A stretch of DNA of 64,000 nt from Pseudonocardia sp. N23 (GTDB lineage Bacteria > Actinomycetota > Actinomycetes > Mycobacteriales > Pseudonocardiaceae), in contig NZ_BEGX01000057.1 of the NCBI RefSeq assembly GCF_002583555.1, positions 1 through 64,000 of the forward strand, given 5' to 3'. This document shows positions 8,992 through 17,579 of the stretch, piece by piece (the stretch's first letter is position 1; each line of letters begins with the position of its first letter). The notes beneath the pieces were generated by a model. It ran no database searches. It was not told the origin of the DNA and was given only the letters and a program-made list of their open reading frames with translations. The position numbers were made by a program, and so were the translations under genes.

Positions 8992-9050
8992 ACGACAGCC
9001 GGAGCTTGCAGGTGGTCCCCTGCGGGCCGGGCGAGCGGCAGGATGGGCCG

Positions 9051-10373
9051 GTGACTCGCGCGGTGCGCACGGCGGTTCGGGCACTTCGGCGCTTCCTGGC
9101 CGACCTGCGCCGCCGGGTCCGGGAGCGCGGCCGGACCGCGCTGCTGCGGGCGTTGCGCATCAGCGGGGCGACGGTCGCGGCGTTCGTCGCCGCCGAGCTC
9201 CTGGGCCTGAGCAACCCGCCGCCGCTCGTCGCCGCGCTGACCGCGTTGCTGGTGGTGCAAGCGACGCTGGCTGCCACCCTGGTCAACGGGGTGCAGCGCG
9301 TCCTGAGCGTCGTGGCGGGCGTCGCGCTGGCGGTCGTGGTCGTCTCGATGGTCGGGCTGACCTGGTGGAGCCTGGGCGCCATCGTCGCGACCTCGATCGT
9401 CGTGGGACAGATCCTGCGGCTGGGGCCGCACCTGCTCGAGGTCCCGATCAGTGCGATGCTCGTGCTCGGCGTCGGGTACACGACCGGCGCGGAGGCCGTC
9501 GGTGCCGGTCGAGTCGTGGAGACGCTCATCGGGGCGGCGGTCGGCGTCCTGGTCAACGTCACGTTCCCGCCCGCCGTGCAGACCCGCAACGTCGGGCGCG
9601 CCGTGGAACGGTTCGCCGCGGGGATCGCGGACCTGCTCGACGACGCCGCCGCGGCGATGAACCGCGCCATGGTGGAGCAGGCGGACGCGGCCCGCTGGCT
9701 CGACGACGCGCGTCGGCTCAACCGGCACGCCCCGCAGCTCGACGCGGCGCTCGCCGAGGCCGAGGAGAGCCGGCGGCTCAACGTCCGCGCCCTCGGGGTG
9801 CCGGTGGCAGGGCGTGGCCTGCGCGAGGGTCTCGACGTGCTCGAGCACGCCTCGGTGTCGATGCGGGCGCTGTTCCGCGCGGTGTACGACTCGACCGTGG
9901 AGCGGACCGGCCTGGAGGACCCCGTCTACGCGGCGCAGGTGCGGGCCGCCGCCGCAGGCCTGCTGGGGGATCTCGCCGCCGTCGTGCGCGGGTTCGGCCG
10001 GTCGATCCGCGCCGAGATCGAGATCGCCGCCGATCCGCGGGAGGCCGAGCTGTCCCGCGCGCTGGACCAGCTCCGGCGCCGCCGCGCCGCCGTGGTAGAC
10101 CTGCTGATCGCCGACCCGCGCGGGCGCAACGGGCTCTGGGAGCTCAACTCCGCGTTGCTCACGACGACCGACCGGGCGCTCGACGAGCTCGACGCCGCCG
10201 GGCGCGCACGGCGGCAGGCCGCTGGCGACCCGGCGCGCCGCCGCGCCGTGCAGGCGGTGGACCGGTTGCGCGCGACGACCCGTCACCTCGCCGAGCGCGC
10301 GGAGCGCGCCGGCCGCCTCGCGGCCCGCCGGGATCCGGCACCCGGGCCGGAGCCGGACCGCACCCACGACTGA
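9051..10373 (+). CDS. FUSC/aromatic acid exporter-like membrane protein
   Basis: A 440-residue protein. After a basic N-terminal segment, residues about 25-170 hold several membrane helices (ATVAAFVAAELLGL, LVAALTALLVVQATLAATLV, VLSVVAGVALAVVVVSMV, LGAIVATSIVVGQILRLG, ISAMLVLGVGYTTG, and VETLIGAAVGVLVNVTFP). A long cytosolic alpha-helical region follows (residues about 180-440). This matches the ArAE/FUSC architecture of efflux-associated proteins such as those exporting hydroxylated aromatic acids. The substrate is unknown. GTG 9051 follows GGCAGGA at a spacing of 7 bases. A strong hairpin lies directly downstream. Confidence 0.75.
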   Translation: MTRAVRTAVRALRRFLADLRRRVRERGRTALLRALRISGATVAAFVAAELLGLSNPPPLVAALTALLVVQATLAATLVNGVQRVLSVVAGVALAVVVVSMVGLTWWSLGAIVATSIVVGQILRLGPHLLEVPISAMLVLGVGYTTGAEAVGAGRVVETLIGAAVGVLVNVTFPPAVQTRNVGRAVERFAAGIADLLDDAAAAMNRAMVEQADAARWLDDARRLNRHAPQLDAALAEAEESRRLNVRALGVPVAGRGLREGLDVLEHASVSMRALFRAVYDSTVERTGLEDPVYAAQVRAAAAGLLGDLAAVVRGFGRSIRAEIEIAADPREAELSRALDQLRRRRAAVVDLLIADPRGRNGLWELNSALLTTTDRALDELDAAGRARRQAAGDPARRRAVQAVDRLRATTRHLAERAERAGRLAARRDPAPGPEPDRTHD

Positions 10374-10415
10374 CCGGCCCCCTCCTCCCGCACGGGCTGC
10401 GGCGGAGGGGGCCGG
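10374..10415. terminator. Bidirectional terminator, FUSC gene / fmdA
   Basis: A 12-bp stem CCGGCCCCCTCC/GGAGGGGGCCGG with an inner CCGCA/TGCGG stem, placed exactly between two convergent stop codons. Confidence 0.85.
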
Positions 10416-10425
10416 TCCGTCGGAG

Positions 10426-11679
10426 TCAGAAGCTGGCCTTCGGGACCCCCATGCCCGGGTCGATCTGGTGCGGGCCGTTCTTGCCGGGCCGCACGTCGAA
10501 GTCGAAGATCGCCGTCGGGATGTAGACGGTCGAGCACGAGTTCGGGATGTCGACGACGCCGGAGAGCCGGCCCTCGATCGGCGCCGCGCCCAGGATCATG
10601 TAGGCCTGGATGGGGCTGTAGCCGAAGTTCGTGAGGTAGTCGATCGCGTGCAGGCAGGCCCGCTGGTAGGACAGGTGCGAGTCGAGGTAGCGCTGCTCGC
10701 CGTCGAGGGTCACCGAGGTCCCGGAGAAGGCGAGCCACTGGCTGTACTGCGGGTCGGTGTTGCCCGGCATGAAGATCGCGTTCTCGGAGACTCCGTAGGT
10801 CTCCATGCCGCCCTTGATGACGTCGACGTGCAGGTCCATGAACCCGCCCATCTCGATCGCCCCGCAGAACGTGATCTCGCCGTCGCCCTGGGAGAAGTGC
10901 AGGTCGCCCATCGACAGGTTGCCGCCGTCGACGAAGACCGGGTAGAAGACGCGCGTCCCCTTGGTGAGGTTCTTGATGTCCTGGTTTCCGCCGTTCTCGC
11001 GCGGCGGGGCGGTGCGGGCGGCCTCGGCGGCGGCGCGGTCGAAGTCGGCACCCGACAGACTGCCGAGGATCGCCGAGTCCGGCAGCGGCGGCAGGGCCAG
11101 CGGCGGGACACGGTCCGGGTTCGTGTCGATCAGGGCCTGCTCGCGGGCGTTCCACTTGGCGAGCAGGTCCTTCGACGGGGCGGTGCCCATCAGGCCGGGG
11201 TGCACGATGCCGGTGAAGGAGACGCCGGGGACGTGGCGCGACGTCGCTGTGCCGCCGTTGAAGTCCCAGATGACCTTGTACGCGTCGGGGAACTGCTCGG
11301 TGAGGAAGCCGCCGCCGTTCTCGGTGGCGAAGACGCCGGTGTAGCCCCAGCCCTGGCCGGCCAGCGGACCGGAGTCCTCCTGCGGGATCGGGCCGACGTC
11401 GAGGATGTCGACGATCAGCAGGTCGCCGGGCTTGACGCCCTCCACCGCGATCGGCCCGCTGAGCACGTGCACGCCTGCCAGCGGGGCGTTGAGGATGTCG
11501 TCGGCGGAGTCGTCGTTGACGATCGCACCGTCGAACCACTCGCGGCAGTGGACGCGGAACGAGTCGCCGGGCTTGACGTGGACCTGCGCGGGGATGTCCG
11601 GGTGCCAGCGGTTGTGACCGATCTTCTCCTGGTCGGTGAACTTCTTGGTCGAATCGAGCGGGAACACGACCTCGGGCAT
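10426..11679 (-). CDS. fmdA: Formamidase
   Basis: This enzyme hydrolyses formamide to formate and ammonia. The 417-residue protein matches the FmdA/AmdA (acetamidase/formamidase) family across its length: MPEVVFPLDSTKKF start, HNRWHPDIPAQVHVKPGDSFRV, GDLLIVDILDVGPI, GFLTEQFPDAYKVIWDF, HPGLMGTAPS, GDLHFSQGDGEITFCGAIE and ILGAAPIEGRLSGVVDIPN. The length is close to Methylophilus FmdA. It is the last gene of fmdB-amiS-fmdA. The adjacent fds operon could oxidise the formate, giving NADH, while the ammonia serves as nitrogen source; this coupling is inference. ATG 11679 has only a weak GGAGACATCC-type ribosome-binding site upstream. Confidence 0.93.
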   Translation of the reverse strand: MPEVVFPLDSTKKFTDQEKIGHNRWHPDIPAQVHVKPGDSFRVHCREWFDGAIVNDDSADDILNAPLAGVHVLSGPIAVEGVKPGDLLIVDILDVGPIPQEDSGPLAGQGWGYTGVFATENGGGFLTEQFPDAYKVIWDFNGGTATSRHVPGVSFTGIVHPGLMGTAPSKDLLAKWNAREQALIDTNPDRVPPLALPPLPDSAILGSLSGADFDRAAAEAARTAPPRENGGNQDIKNLTKGTRVFYPVFVDGGNLSMGDLHFSQGDGEITFCGAIEMGGFMDLHVDVIKGGMETYGVSENAIFMPGNTDPQYSQWLAFSGTSVTLDGEQRYLDSHLSYQRACLHAIDYLTNFGYSPIQAYMILGAAPIEGRLSGVVDIPNSCSTVYIPTAIFDFDVRPGKNGPHQIDPGMGVPKASF

Positions 11680-11754
11680 GGATGTCTCCAGGGTTGAGGA
11701 CTGACGGGTGTGCGAACGAGGGCGGGACCGGACCGCGCGTGTCGGGCCGGGGGA

Positions 11755-12393
11755 TCAGACCGCTGCGGCGGTCCGGTCGGTCGTGACGGGGGCCGCGTCG
11801 CCACGGGGACGCAGCGGGAACCAGAGTGCGGCGAAGACGACGATGCCGACGGCGGCGAAGATCGTCGCGATCAGGCCGGCGTTGCTGCCGCCCCAGAACC
11901 CGAGGAGCAGGAGCGCGGCGGGCACGGCGCCGGTGACCCAGCCCTGGACCGCGGCGACACCGCCGGTGTAGCGCCCGAGGCCTTCGCGGCCACGCCCCAG
12001 CAGCAGGAAGAACAGCAGCCAGAGGAACGCCCAGTAGAGCCAGATGACGCCGAACACGGGATCGCCGAGCCGGAAGAAGTTGGCCAGCGAATAGGCGACG
12101 GCCGCGACGGCGACGAACAGCGAGAAGTAGCCGAGGCCGGTGCCGTCGAGGTTCATCAACAGGTTGAACGCGACGTAGAGGTAGGTGAAGCCGAACAGGT
12201 ACAGACCGGATGCGTTGAGGATCTGGTCGGCGTTCCCGTTGGCGGTGAAGATCAGGTAGGTCGGGGTGATGACCTGCAGCACCCCGACGAAGATGTTGAG
12301 CGGGGCCGCGGAGCGACCGTCCACCCAGCCCAGGAGCATCGCGCCGTTGACGAACAGGACGGCGCCCACGTAGATCAGACCGACGGCGCCCAT
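11755..12393 (-). CDS. amiS: AmiS/UreI family amide channel
   Basis: A 212-residue integral membrane protein with about six transmembrane helices and no signal peptide. It contains family-typical stretches MGAVGLIYVGAVLFVNGAML, VLQVITPTYLIFTA, FGFTYLYVAFNLLMNLDG and FGVIWLYWAFLWLLFFLL. AmiS/UreI proteins let urea or short amides cross the membrane. Its position between fmdB and fmdA points to formamide uptake. One base separates its ATG from the fmdB stop. The family is also linked to AmiC, whose homologue is encoded just upstream. Confidence 0.9.
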   Translation of the reverse strand: MGAVGLIYVGAVLFVNGAMLLGWVDGRSAAPLNIFVGVLQVITPTYLIFTANGNADQILNASGLYLFGFTYLYVAFNLLMNLDGTGLGYFSLFVAVAAVAYSLANFFRLGDPVFGVIWLYWAFLWLLFFLLLGRGREGLGRYTGGVAAVQGWVTGAVPAALLLLGFWGGSNAGLIATIFAAVGIVVFAALWFPLRPRGDAAPVTTDRTAAAV

Positions 12394-12394
12394 G

Positions 12395-12685
12395 TCACGG
12401 CCTCGGCAGTCGGCGCAGGGCCGGGTTCGGCGGGGCGATCGGGGTACGCCGCGACGCCGGTCGCGGTGGGGGCGCGCCGACGACCGCGGGGGTGTCGGCG
12501 GTGGCGCGGGTCCGGTCGATCAGGGCGAGGGCGCTGCGCGATCCCGTGGCGAGCATGGGGGCGGTGAACTGCCGTGCCGAGGCCGTCGTGCATCCAGGAC
12601 ACGGCGCCGTGTCGGGGGCGGTGCCGATGGGGGCGGTCAGGTCGAAGGCACCGTGCGCACTACAGCGATAGCGGTAGAGGGCCAC
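12395..12685 (-). CDS. fmdB: FmdB-like zinc ribbon protein
   Basis: A 96-residue small protein beginning VALYRYRCSAHGAFD, the usual start of FmdB-type zinc ribbons. The CPGC pair (residues about 32-35) supplies metal ligands; the first pair is reduced to a single Cys followed by His (CSAH). The C-terminal half is Pro/Arg-rich. FmdB was proposed as a regulator of formamidase in Methylophilus, but its true role is unclear. GTG 12685 was chosen because it yields the conserved N-terminus. It is the first gene of the formamidase operon. Confidence 0.77.
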   Translation of the reverse strand: MALYRYRCSAHGAFDLTAPIGTAPDTAPCPGCTTASARQFTAPMLATGSRSALALIDRTRATADTPAVVGAPPPRPASRRTPIAPPNPALRRLPRP

Positions 12686-12740
12686 GAGCACTCCTTCCAC
12701 GTCGTTGTGGATTCCCGGGACCGACGTGATGCCGATCACC

Positions 12741-12761
12741 GGAAACAATTTCCTAGGAAAC
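12741..12761. promoter_or_regulatory. Palindromic operator upstream of fmdB-amiS-fmdA
   Basis: TTTCCTAGGAAA (12749-12760) is a perfect 12-bp palindrome. It is nested with a second inverted repeat GGAAA-CAA-TTTCC (12741-12753), giving two GGAAAC direct copies 15 bases apart. It lies 56 bases before fmdB. It could bind the neighbouring MarR protein or a nitrogen regulator, but the spacing does not fit the GlnR consensus. Confidence 0.5.
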
Positions 12762-12850
12762 TACGGCGTGTGACAGGGGCTGTCAACGGCCTGCCCGACG
12801 CGGGCCGTCCCCTCGCAGAGAAGACCTGGTGAGGTGGCACCCGGAGCTGC

Positions 12851-13948
12851 TCAGAGCTCCTGGATGACGTCCCAGCGCAGGCCGTCGGCGACCGCCAGGA
12901 ACACCCGCTGTTTCAAGTGGCGGTCACGCACGACGACCGTCCCGCGCGGGCTCTCGTAGGCCAGCCCCTCCGACACCGACGTCACCGACCCGACCTCGGC
13001 CGAGTGCGCACGCCGGATCAGCGCCGAGAGCAGCCGGACGCCCTCGTAACAGGACTCCCCCAGGCTGTTGAGCACCGGGGCGTCGGGCCCGAACCGGCTG
13101 AAGTAGGCCGCGGCGAAGTCCAGCCCCGGTGTCGTCGCCAGCTCCTCGAAGTAGCCCGCCGACGTCAGCAGCCCACGGGTGTTGGACGCCCCCGAGGCGA
13201 GCAGCACGTTCTCGTCGATCAGCGAGCTGAACCGCAGGATGTCGCGGTCCATCCCGCGCCCGCTGAACTGGCGGTTGAAGCACACCGCGTCGTCGCCGAT
13301 CAGCAGCATCAGGACGGCCTCGCAGCCGCTCTCCTCGATCCGCGCGAGCGGTCCCGAGAAGTCCGTCGTCCCCAGCGGGACGTACATCTCGGCGCAGGCC
13401 GTGCCGCCGATCGCCCGCAGGTACTCCTTGGCGATGTGTGCCGACCGGCGCGGCCAGATGTAGTCGTCTCCGACGATCGCCCAGCGCCGCACCCCGACCG
13501 TGCCTGCGAACCAGTCGAGCGTCGGACCCAGCTGCAGGTCCGGCGTCTCGCCGGTGAGGAAGACCCCGGGACGGTGCTCGCCGCCTTCGTAGAGGGCCGT
13601 GTAGGCGTAGGGGACGCGCCCGCCGATCCGCGGCGCCACCGCCTCCCGCACCGCCGAGATGTGCCAGCCCGTCACGGCTTCGACGGCACCGGCCCGGATC
13701 AGCGCGTCGACCTCGGTGGCCACCTCGTCGGGGGCCCGGCCGCCGTCGACCGGCAGCAGCCGCAGCTCACGGCCGAGGATGCCGCCCTCGGCGTTGATCT
13801 CGGCCGCCGCCAGGTCGGCGCAGCTCTCGCAGGACGGCCCGAAGATGCCGGCCGGCCCCTGCAGCGGGACGACCAGCGCCATGGTGAGGACGTCGGTCCC
13901 GCCGGCCGGCGGGACCGTCAGCCGCTCCGACTCCTGGCCCGGGGTCAT
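12851..13948 (-). CDS. AmiC-like cytosolic amide-binding protein
   Basis: A 365-residue periplasmic-binding-protein fold (Peripla_BP_5/6, branched-chain amino acid/amide type). It closely follows Pseudomonas AmiC: GDDYIWPRRSAHIAKEYL parallels the AmiC GSDYIYPRESNHVMRHLY, followed by EMYVPLGTTDF and the C-terminal YESPRGTVVVRDRHLKQRVF. There is no signal peptide or lipobox, so it should stay in the cytoplasm as AmiC does. AmiC senses amides and restrains the antiterminator AmiR; no AmiR gene is present here. It lies upstream of the formamidase operon and divergent from a MarR gene. The alternative, a transporter binding protein, is less likely without a signal sequence. Confidence 0.8.
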   Translation of the reverse strand: MTPGQESERLTVPPAGGTDVLTMALVVPLQGPAGIFGPSCESCADLAAAEINAEGGILGRELRLLPVDGGRAPDEVATEVDALIRAGAVEAVTGWHISAVREAVAPRIGGRVPYAYTALYEGGEHRPGVFLTGETPDLQLGPTLDWFAGTVGVRRWAIVGDDYIWPRRSAHIAKEYLRAIGGTACAEMYVPLGTTDFSGPLARIEESGCEAVLMLLIGDDAVCFNRQFSGRGMDRDILRFSSLIDENVLLASGASNTRGLLTSAGYFEELATTPGLDFAAAYFSRFGPDAPVLNSLGESCYEGVRLLSALIRRAHSAEVGSVTSVSEGLAYESPRGTVVVRDRHLKQRVFLAVADGLRWDVIQEL

Positions 13949-13998
13949 GGGACGACGCTAGCGACACGGTGGGCCCGCGTGTTACTCCGAACGTGGGT

Positions 13999-14004
13999 TA
14001 CCAT
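13999..14004 (+). promoter_or_regulatory. -10 box of marR gene
   Basis: TACCAT ends 6 bases before the ATG at 14011, so transcription should begin at or next to the start codon (leaderless). GTTAC occurs at 13981 minus/plus a few bases and again at about 13997, a possible direct-repeat operator. Confidence 0.45.
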
Positions 14005-14010
14005 CCACCG

Positions 14011-14508
14011 ATGGGAGCGCGCCCGGACCCGTCGGACCTCGTCGACGGCCCCGTCGTGGGCCGGGTCGGCATGGTCGACGACGAGACCCTGCGGCTGCTC
14101 ACCCTCGTGGAGCGCTCCGTCGAGCAGCGGCTCGACGAGGCGCTCAAGGCCCACGGCGCCGACATCGAGCAGTGGCGCATCCTGTCGTTGCTCGTGGCGC
14201 AGGGCGGCTGCCCGATGAACGTCGTTGCCGAGCACGCGATGATGCTGGCGCCCAAGCTCTCCAAGCTCGTCGACCGGATGGTCTCGGCCAACCTCGTGCT
14301 GCGCCGTCCCGACGAGCTCGACCGGCGCCGCGTGCTCGTCGTCGCGTCGCCGCGCGGGCGTCAGGCCCACGCCGTCTGGGAGGACGCCACCGCCGACGTG
14401 CGGCGGCAGTTCCTCCAGCTGCTCGGACCCGACGCCGCGGTACTCGACGAGCTGCTGCGGCGGCTGCGCGACGGCCTGCAGCGCCCGGGGACCAGCACCG
14501 ACAGGTGA
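14011..14508 (+). CDS. MarR family transcriptional regulator
   Basis: A 165-residue winged-helix regulator. The DNA-binding part includes IEQWRILSLLVAQGGCPMN, the recognition helix region HAMMLAPKLSKLVDRMVSAN and the wing RPDELDRRRVLVVASPRG. It is divergent from the AmiC-like gene across 62 bases, so it is the best candidate regulator for the amide module or for the formate dehydrogenase operon that converges with it. ATG 14011 was preferred over the GTG at 13969 because the -10 box lies between them. Confidence 0.85.
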   Translation: MGARPDPSDLVDGPVVGRVGMVDDETLRLLTLVERSVEQRLDEALKAHGADIEQWRILSLLVAQGGCPMNVVAEHAMMLAPKLSKLVDRMVSANLVLRRPDELDRRRVLVVASPRGRQAHAVWEDATADVRRQFLQLLGPDAAVLDELLRRLRDGLQRPGTSTDR

Positions 14509-14524
14509 CGAGCAGCCCCGCCCC

Positions 14525-14764
14525 TCACGGTGCGGGCACGCCCGGCGAGAGCATCTCTGCCACGCGCACGACGACCGGGTCGACGTCGGCGCCCTCGTCG
14601 ACCACCGTCACCAGCCGGCGGCGCATCCGCGGGTCCCAGAACTTCCTCACGTGCGCCGCGACGGCCGCGGCCGCATCGTCGGGCGGGCGGTGCGCGAACT
14701 GGGCGACCATGTCCTCGGCCATCCGCACGACCGGGTCGAGACCGTCGTGGTGGTAGTCAGGCAC
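14525..14764 (-). CDS. fdsD: Formate dehydrogenase delta subunit FdsD
   Basis: A 79-residue protein with the FdsD pattern: near the N-terminus DPVVRMAEDMVAQFA, then DAAAAVAAHVRKFWDPRMRR. FdsD is needed for assembly or activity of soluble molybdenum formate dehydrogenases. Its GTG start lies 8 bases inside the end of fdsA, consistent with translational coupling at the end of the operon. It converges with the marR gene, with 16 bases between stops. Confidence 0.85.
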   Translation of the reverse strand: MPDYHHDGLDPVVRMAEDMVAQFAHRPPDDAAAAVAAHVRKFWDPRMRRRLVTVVDEGADVDPVVVRVAEMLSPGVPAP

Positions 14765-17579
14765 CGGCCGCTCCCACTGTCGTCCGCTCGTGGGCGGAGG
14801 CGGCGGCCCGAGGCGCCGTCGACGGCGTCACCTGCACCGCTGTCACCTTGTACTCGGGACAGTTCGTCGCCCAGTCGGAGTTGTCCGTCGTGACGACGTT
14901 CGCGCCGCTCACCGGATGGTGGAACGTCGTGTAGCAGACCCCCACCGGCATGCGGTCGGAGATCCTGGCCCGCAACGACGTCGTACCCACCCGGCTCGAC
15001 AGCTCGACCCGGTCGCCGTCGGTGACCCCGCGGACCTCGGCGTCGTGGGGATGCAGCTCCAGGACGTCCTCGGGGTGCCAGGTGACGTTCGCGGTGCGCC
15101 GGGTCTGGGCGCCGACGTTGTACTGCGACAGGATGCGCCCCGTCGTGAGGATCAGCGGGAAGCGCCGTGTGCTGCGCTCGCGCGTCGGCACGTACGGGGT
15201 GACCATGAAGCGGCCCTTGCCGCGGACGAACCCGTCGACGTGCATGATCGGTGTTCCGCCGGGCAGCTGCTCGGTGCAGGGCCACTGCACCGAGCCGACG
15301 GCGTCGAGATGGGCGAACGAGACCCCGGCGAACGTGGGCGTCGTCAGCGCGATCTCGTCCATGATCTGCGCGGAGCTGTCGTAGTGCATCGGGTAGCCCA
15401 TCGCCTGTGCGATCTCGCAGACGATCTGCCACTCCTGCTTGCCGGTGCGCGCCGGCATCACGGGGCGGACCCGGTTGATGCGGCGCTCGGCGTTGGTGAA
15501 CGTGCCGTCCTTCTCCAGGAACGACGTGCCCGGCAACAGGACGTGGGCGAACTTCGCGGTCTCGTTGACGAACAGGTCCTGCACGACGACCAGGTCGAGC
15601 GCCGCCAGCGCGGCGTGCACGTGCCCGGTGTTCGGGTCGGACTGGGCGATGTCCTCGCCCTGCACGAACAGCGCGCGGAACGAGCCGTCGAGCGCGGAGT
15701 CGAACATGTTCGGGATGCGCAGGCCGGGCTCGTCGAGCAGGTCGACGCCCCAGAGCTCGTTGTAGACCTCGCGGACCGAACCGTCGGACACGTGCCGGTA
15801 CCCCGGGAGCTCGTGCGGGAACGAGCCCATGTCGCAGGAGCCCTGCACGTTGTTCTGCCCGCGCAACGGGTTGATCCCGACGCCGGAGCGGCCGATGTTG
15901 CCGGTGGCCATCGCGAGGTTGGCCATGCCCATGACCATCGTCGAGCCCTGGCTGTGCTCGGTGACGCCCAGGCCGTAGTAGATCGCGGCGTTGCCGGCGG
16001 TGGCGTAGAGCCGGGCCGCGGCCCGCACGTCGGCGGCGGGGACGCCGGTGATCTCTTCGACGGCCTCGGGGGCGTGCACAGGGTCGGCGATGAACGCCTC
16101 CCACTCCGGCACGTCCTCGCACCGGGCGTCGACGAACGCGCGGTCCACCAGACCCTCGGTCACGACGACGTGGGCCATCGCGTTGACGATCGCGACGTTC
16201 GTGCCCGGGTTGAGCGCCAGGTGGTGCGCCGCCTCGATGTGCGGGCTGCGGACCAGGTCGATGTGGCGCGGGTCGACGACGATCAGCTGCGCGCCCTGGC
16301 GCAGCCGCTTCTTCATCCGCGACCCGAAGACCGGGTGCGCGTCGGTCGGGTTGGAGCCGATCACCATGATCACGTCGGCGTCGGCGACCGAGGCGAAGTC
16401 CTGGGTGCCCGCCGACGTGCCGAACGTCTGGCTCAGCCCGTAGCCGGTGGGGCTGTGGCAGACCCGGGCGCAGGTGTCGACGTTGTTGTTGCCGAACGCC
16501 GCCCGCACCATCTTCTGGACGACGTAGACCTCCTCGTTGGTGCACCGCGACGAGGTGATGGCGCCGATCGACCCGGTCCCGTGCTCGGCCTGGATCGCGC
16601 GCAGGCGCTGCGCGGTGTGGGTGATCGCCTCCTCCCAGGAGACCTCGCGCCACTCGTCGGCGATCGAGTCGCGCACCCGCGGGGCGAGTACCCGGTCCGG
16701 GTGCGACGCGTAACCGAACGCGAAGCGACCCTTGACGCAGCTGTGACCCTCGTTGGCGCCGCCGTCCTTGTGCGGCACCATCCGCACGAGCTCGTCGCCG
16801 CGCAGCTCCGCCTTGAACGAGCAGCCGACGCCGCAGTATGCGCACGTCGTGACCACGGAGCGGGTGGGCATCCCCAGCTCGACGACGGACTTCTCCTGCA
16901 GCGTCGCCGTCGGGCAGGCCTGGACGCAGGCGCCGCAGGAGACGCAGTCGCTGGAGAGGAAGTCCGTGCCGCCCGGGGACACCGCGGAGCCGAACCCGCG
17001 GCCCTCGATCGTCAGCGCCAGGGTGCCCTGCACCTCGTCGCACGCCCGGACGCAGCGCGAGCAGAGGATGCATTTCGCCGGGTCGAACTCGAAGTACGGG
17101 TTCGACGTGTCCTTGAGCAGGTCCATGTGGTTGGCGCCGGCGTCCACACCGGAGCCGTAGCGGACCTCGCGCAGCCCCGTCACGCCCGCCATGTCCTGCA
17201 GCTCGCAGTCGCCGTTGGCCGAGCACGTCAGGCAGTCGAGCGGGTGGTCGGAGATGTAGAGCTCCATGACCCCGCGGCGCAGCTTGCCGAGCTTCCCGGT
17301 CTGGGTGCGCACCACCATCCCGGGAGCGACCGGCGTCGTGCAGGAGGCGGGGGTGCCGCGGGCGCCGTCGATCTCCACGACGCACAGCCGGCACGACCCG
17401 AACGCCTCCAGGCTGTCGGTCGCGCACAGCTTCGGGACGTCGATCCCCGCGTCCTTCGCCGCACGCAGGACCGAGGTGCCCGGCGCCACGGCGACTCCGA
17501 TGCCGTCGACGGTGATCTCGACGGTCGCCTCCCCCGCGCGGGCGGGTGTGCCGAAGTCGGGTTCCTTGAGCAGGCTCAT
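14757..17579 (-). CDS. fdsA: NAD-dependent formate dehydrogenase alpha subunit (Mo)
   Basis: The 940-residue catalytic subunit oxidises formate to CO2. The N-terminus carries a 2Fe-2S domain (CATDSLEAFGSCRLCVVE), a Cys-rich CLTCSANGDCELQ module and two 4Fe-4S ferredoxin motifs (CILCSRCVRACDE and CVSCGACVQACP). The molybdopterin domain begins with CAYCGVGCSFKAEL. Cys374-His375 in CARVCHSPTGYG should be the Mo-ligating Cys and adjacent catalytic His, so this is a Cys rather than a selenocysteine enzyme. The C-terminal cofactor-binding domain ends the protein. It overlaps fdsB by 4 bases (ATGA). No fdhD sulfurtransferase or cofactor gene is in the window. Confidence 0.93.
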   Translation of the reverse strand: MSLLKEPDFGTPARAGEATVEITVDGIGVAVAPGTSVLRAAKDAGIDVPKLCATDSLEAFGSCRLCVVEIDGARGTPASCTTPVAPGMVVRTQTGKLGKLRRGVMELYISDHPLDCLTCSANGDCELQDMAGVTGLREVRYGSGVDAGANHMDLLKDTSNPYFEFDPAKCILCSRCVRACDEVQGTLALTIEGRGFGSAVSPGGTDFLSSDCVSCGACVQACPTATLQEKSVVELGMPTRSVVTTCAYCGVGCSFKAELRGDELVRMVPHKDGGANEGHSCVKGRFAFGYASHPDRVLAPRVRDSIADEWREVSWEEAITHTAQRLRAIQAEHGTGSIGAITSSRCTNEEVYVVQKMVRAAFGNNNVDTCARVCHSPTGYGLSQTFGTSAGTQDFASVADADVIMVIGSNPTDAHPVFGSRMKKRLRQGAQLIVVDPRHIDLVRSPHIEAAHHLALNPGTNVAIVNAMAHVVVTEGLVDRAFVDARCEDVPEWEAFIADPVHAPEAVEEITGVPAADVRAAARLYATAGNAAIYYGLGVTEHSQGSTMVMGMANLAMATGNIGRSGVGINPLRGQNNVQGSCDMGSFPHELPGYRHVSDGSVREVYNELWGVDLLDEPGLRIPNMFDSALDGSFRALFVQGEDIAQSDPNTGHVHAALAALDLVVVQDLFVNETAKFAHVLLPGTSFLEKDGTFTNAERRINRVRPVMPARTGKQEWQIVCEIAQAMGYPMHYDSSAQIMDEIALTTPTFAGVSFAHLDAVGSVQWPCTEQLPGGTPIMHVDGFVRGKGRFMVTPYVPTRERSTRRFPLILTTGRILSQYNVGAQTRRTANVTWHPEDVLELHPHDAEVRGVTDGDRVELSSRVGTTSLRARISDRMPVGVCYTTFHHPVSGANVVTTDNSDWATNCPEYKVTAVQVTPSTAPRAAASAHERTTVGAAGA

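Noticed and set aside
8568..9050. N-terminal extension of the FUSC protein upstream of 9051
   Set aside because: The extension is Arg/Pro-rich, overlaps another gene in a different frame, and a good ribosome-binding site precedes GTG 9051.
12736..12761. GlnR box upstream of fmdB
   Set aside because: Two GAAAC half-sites exist, but their 15-base distance and the absence of GTNAC partners do not fit the consensus.
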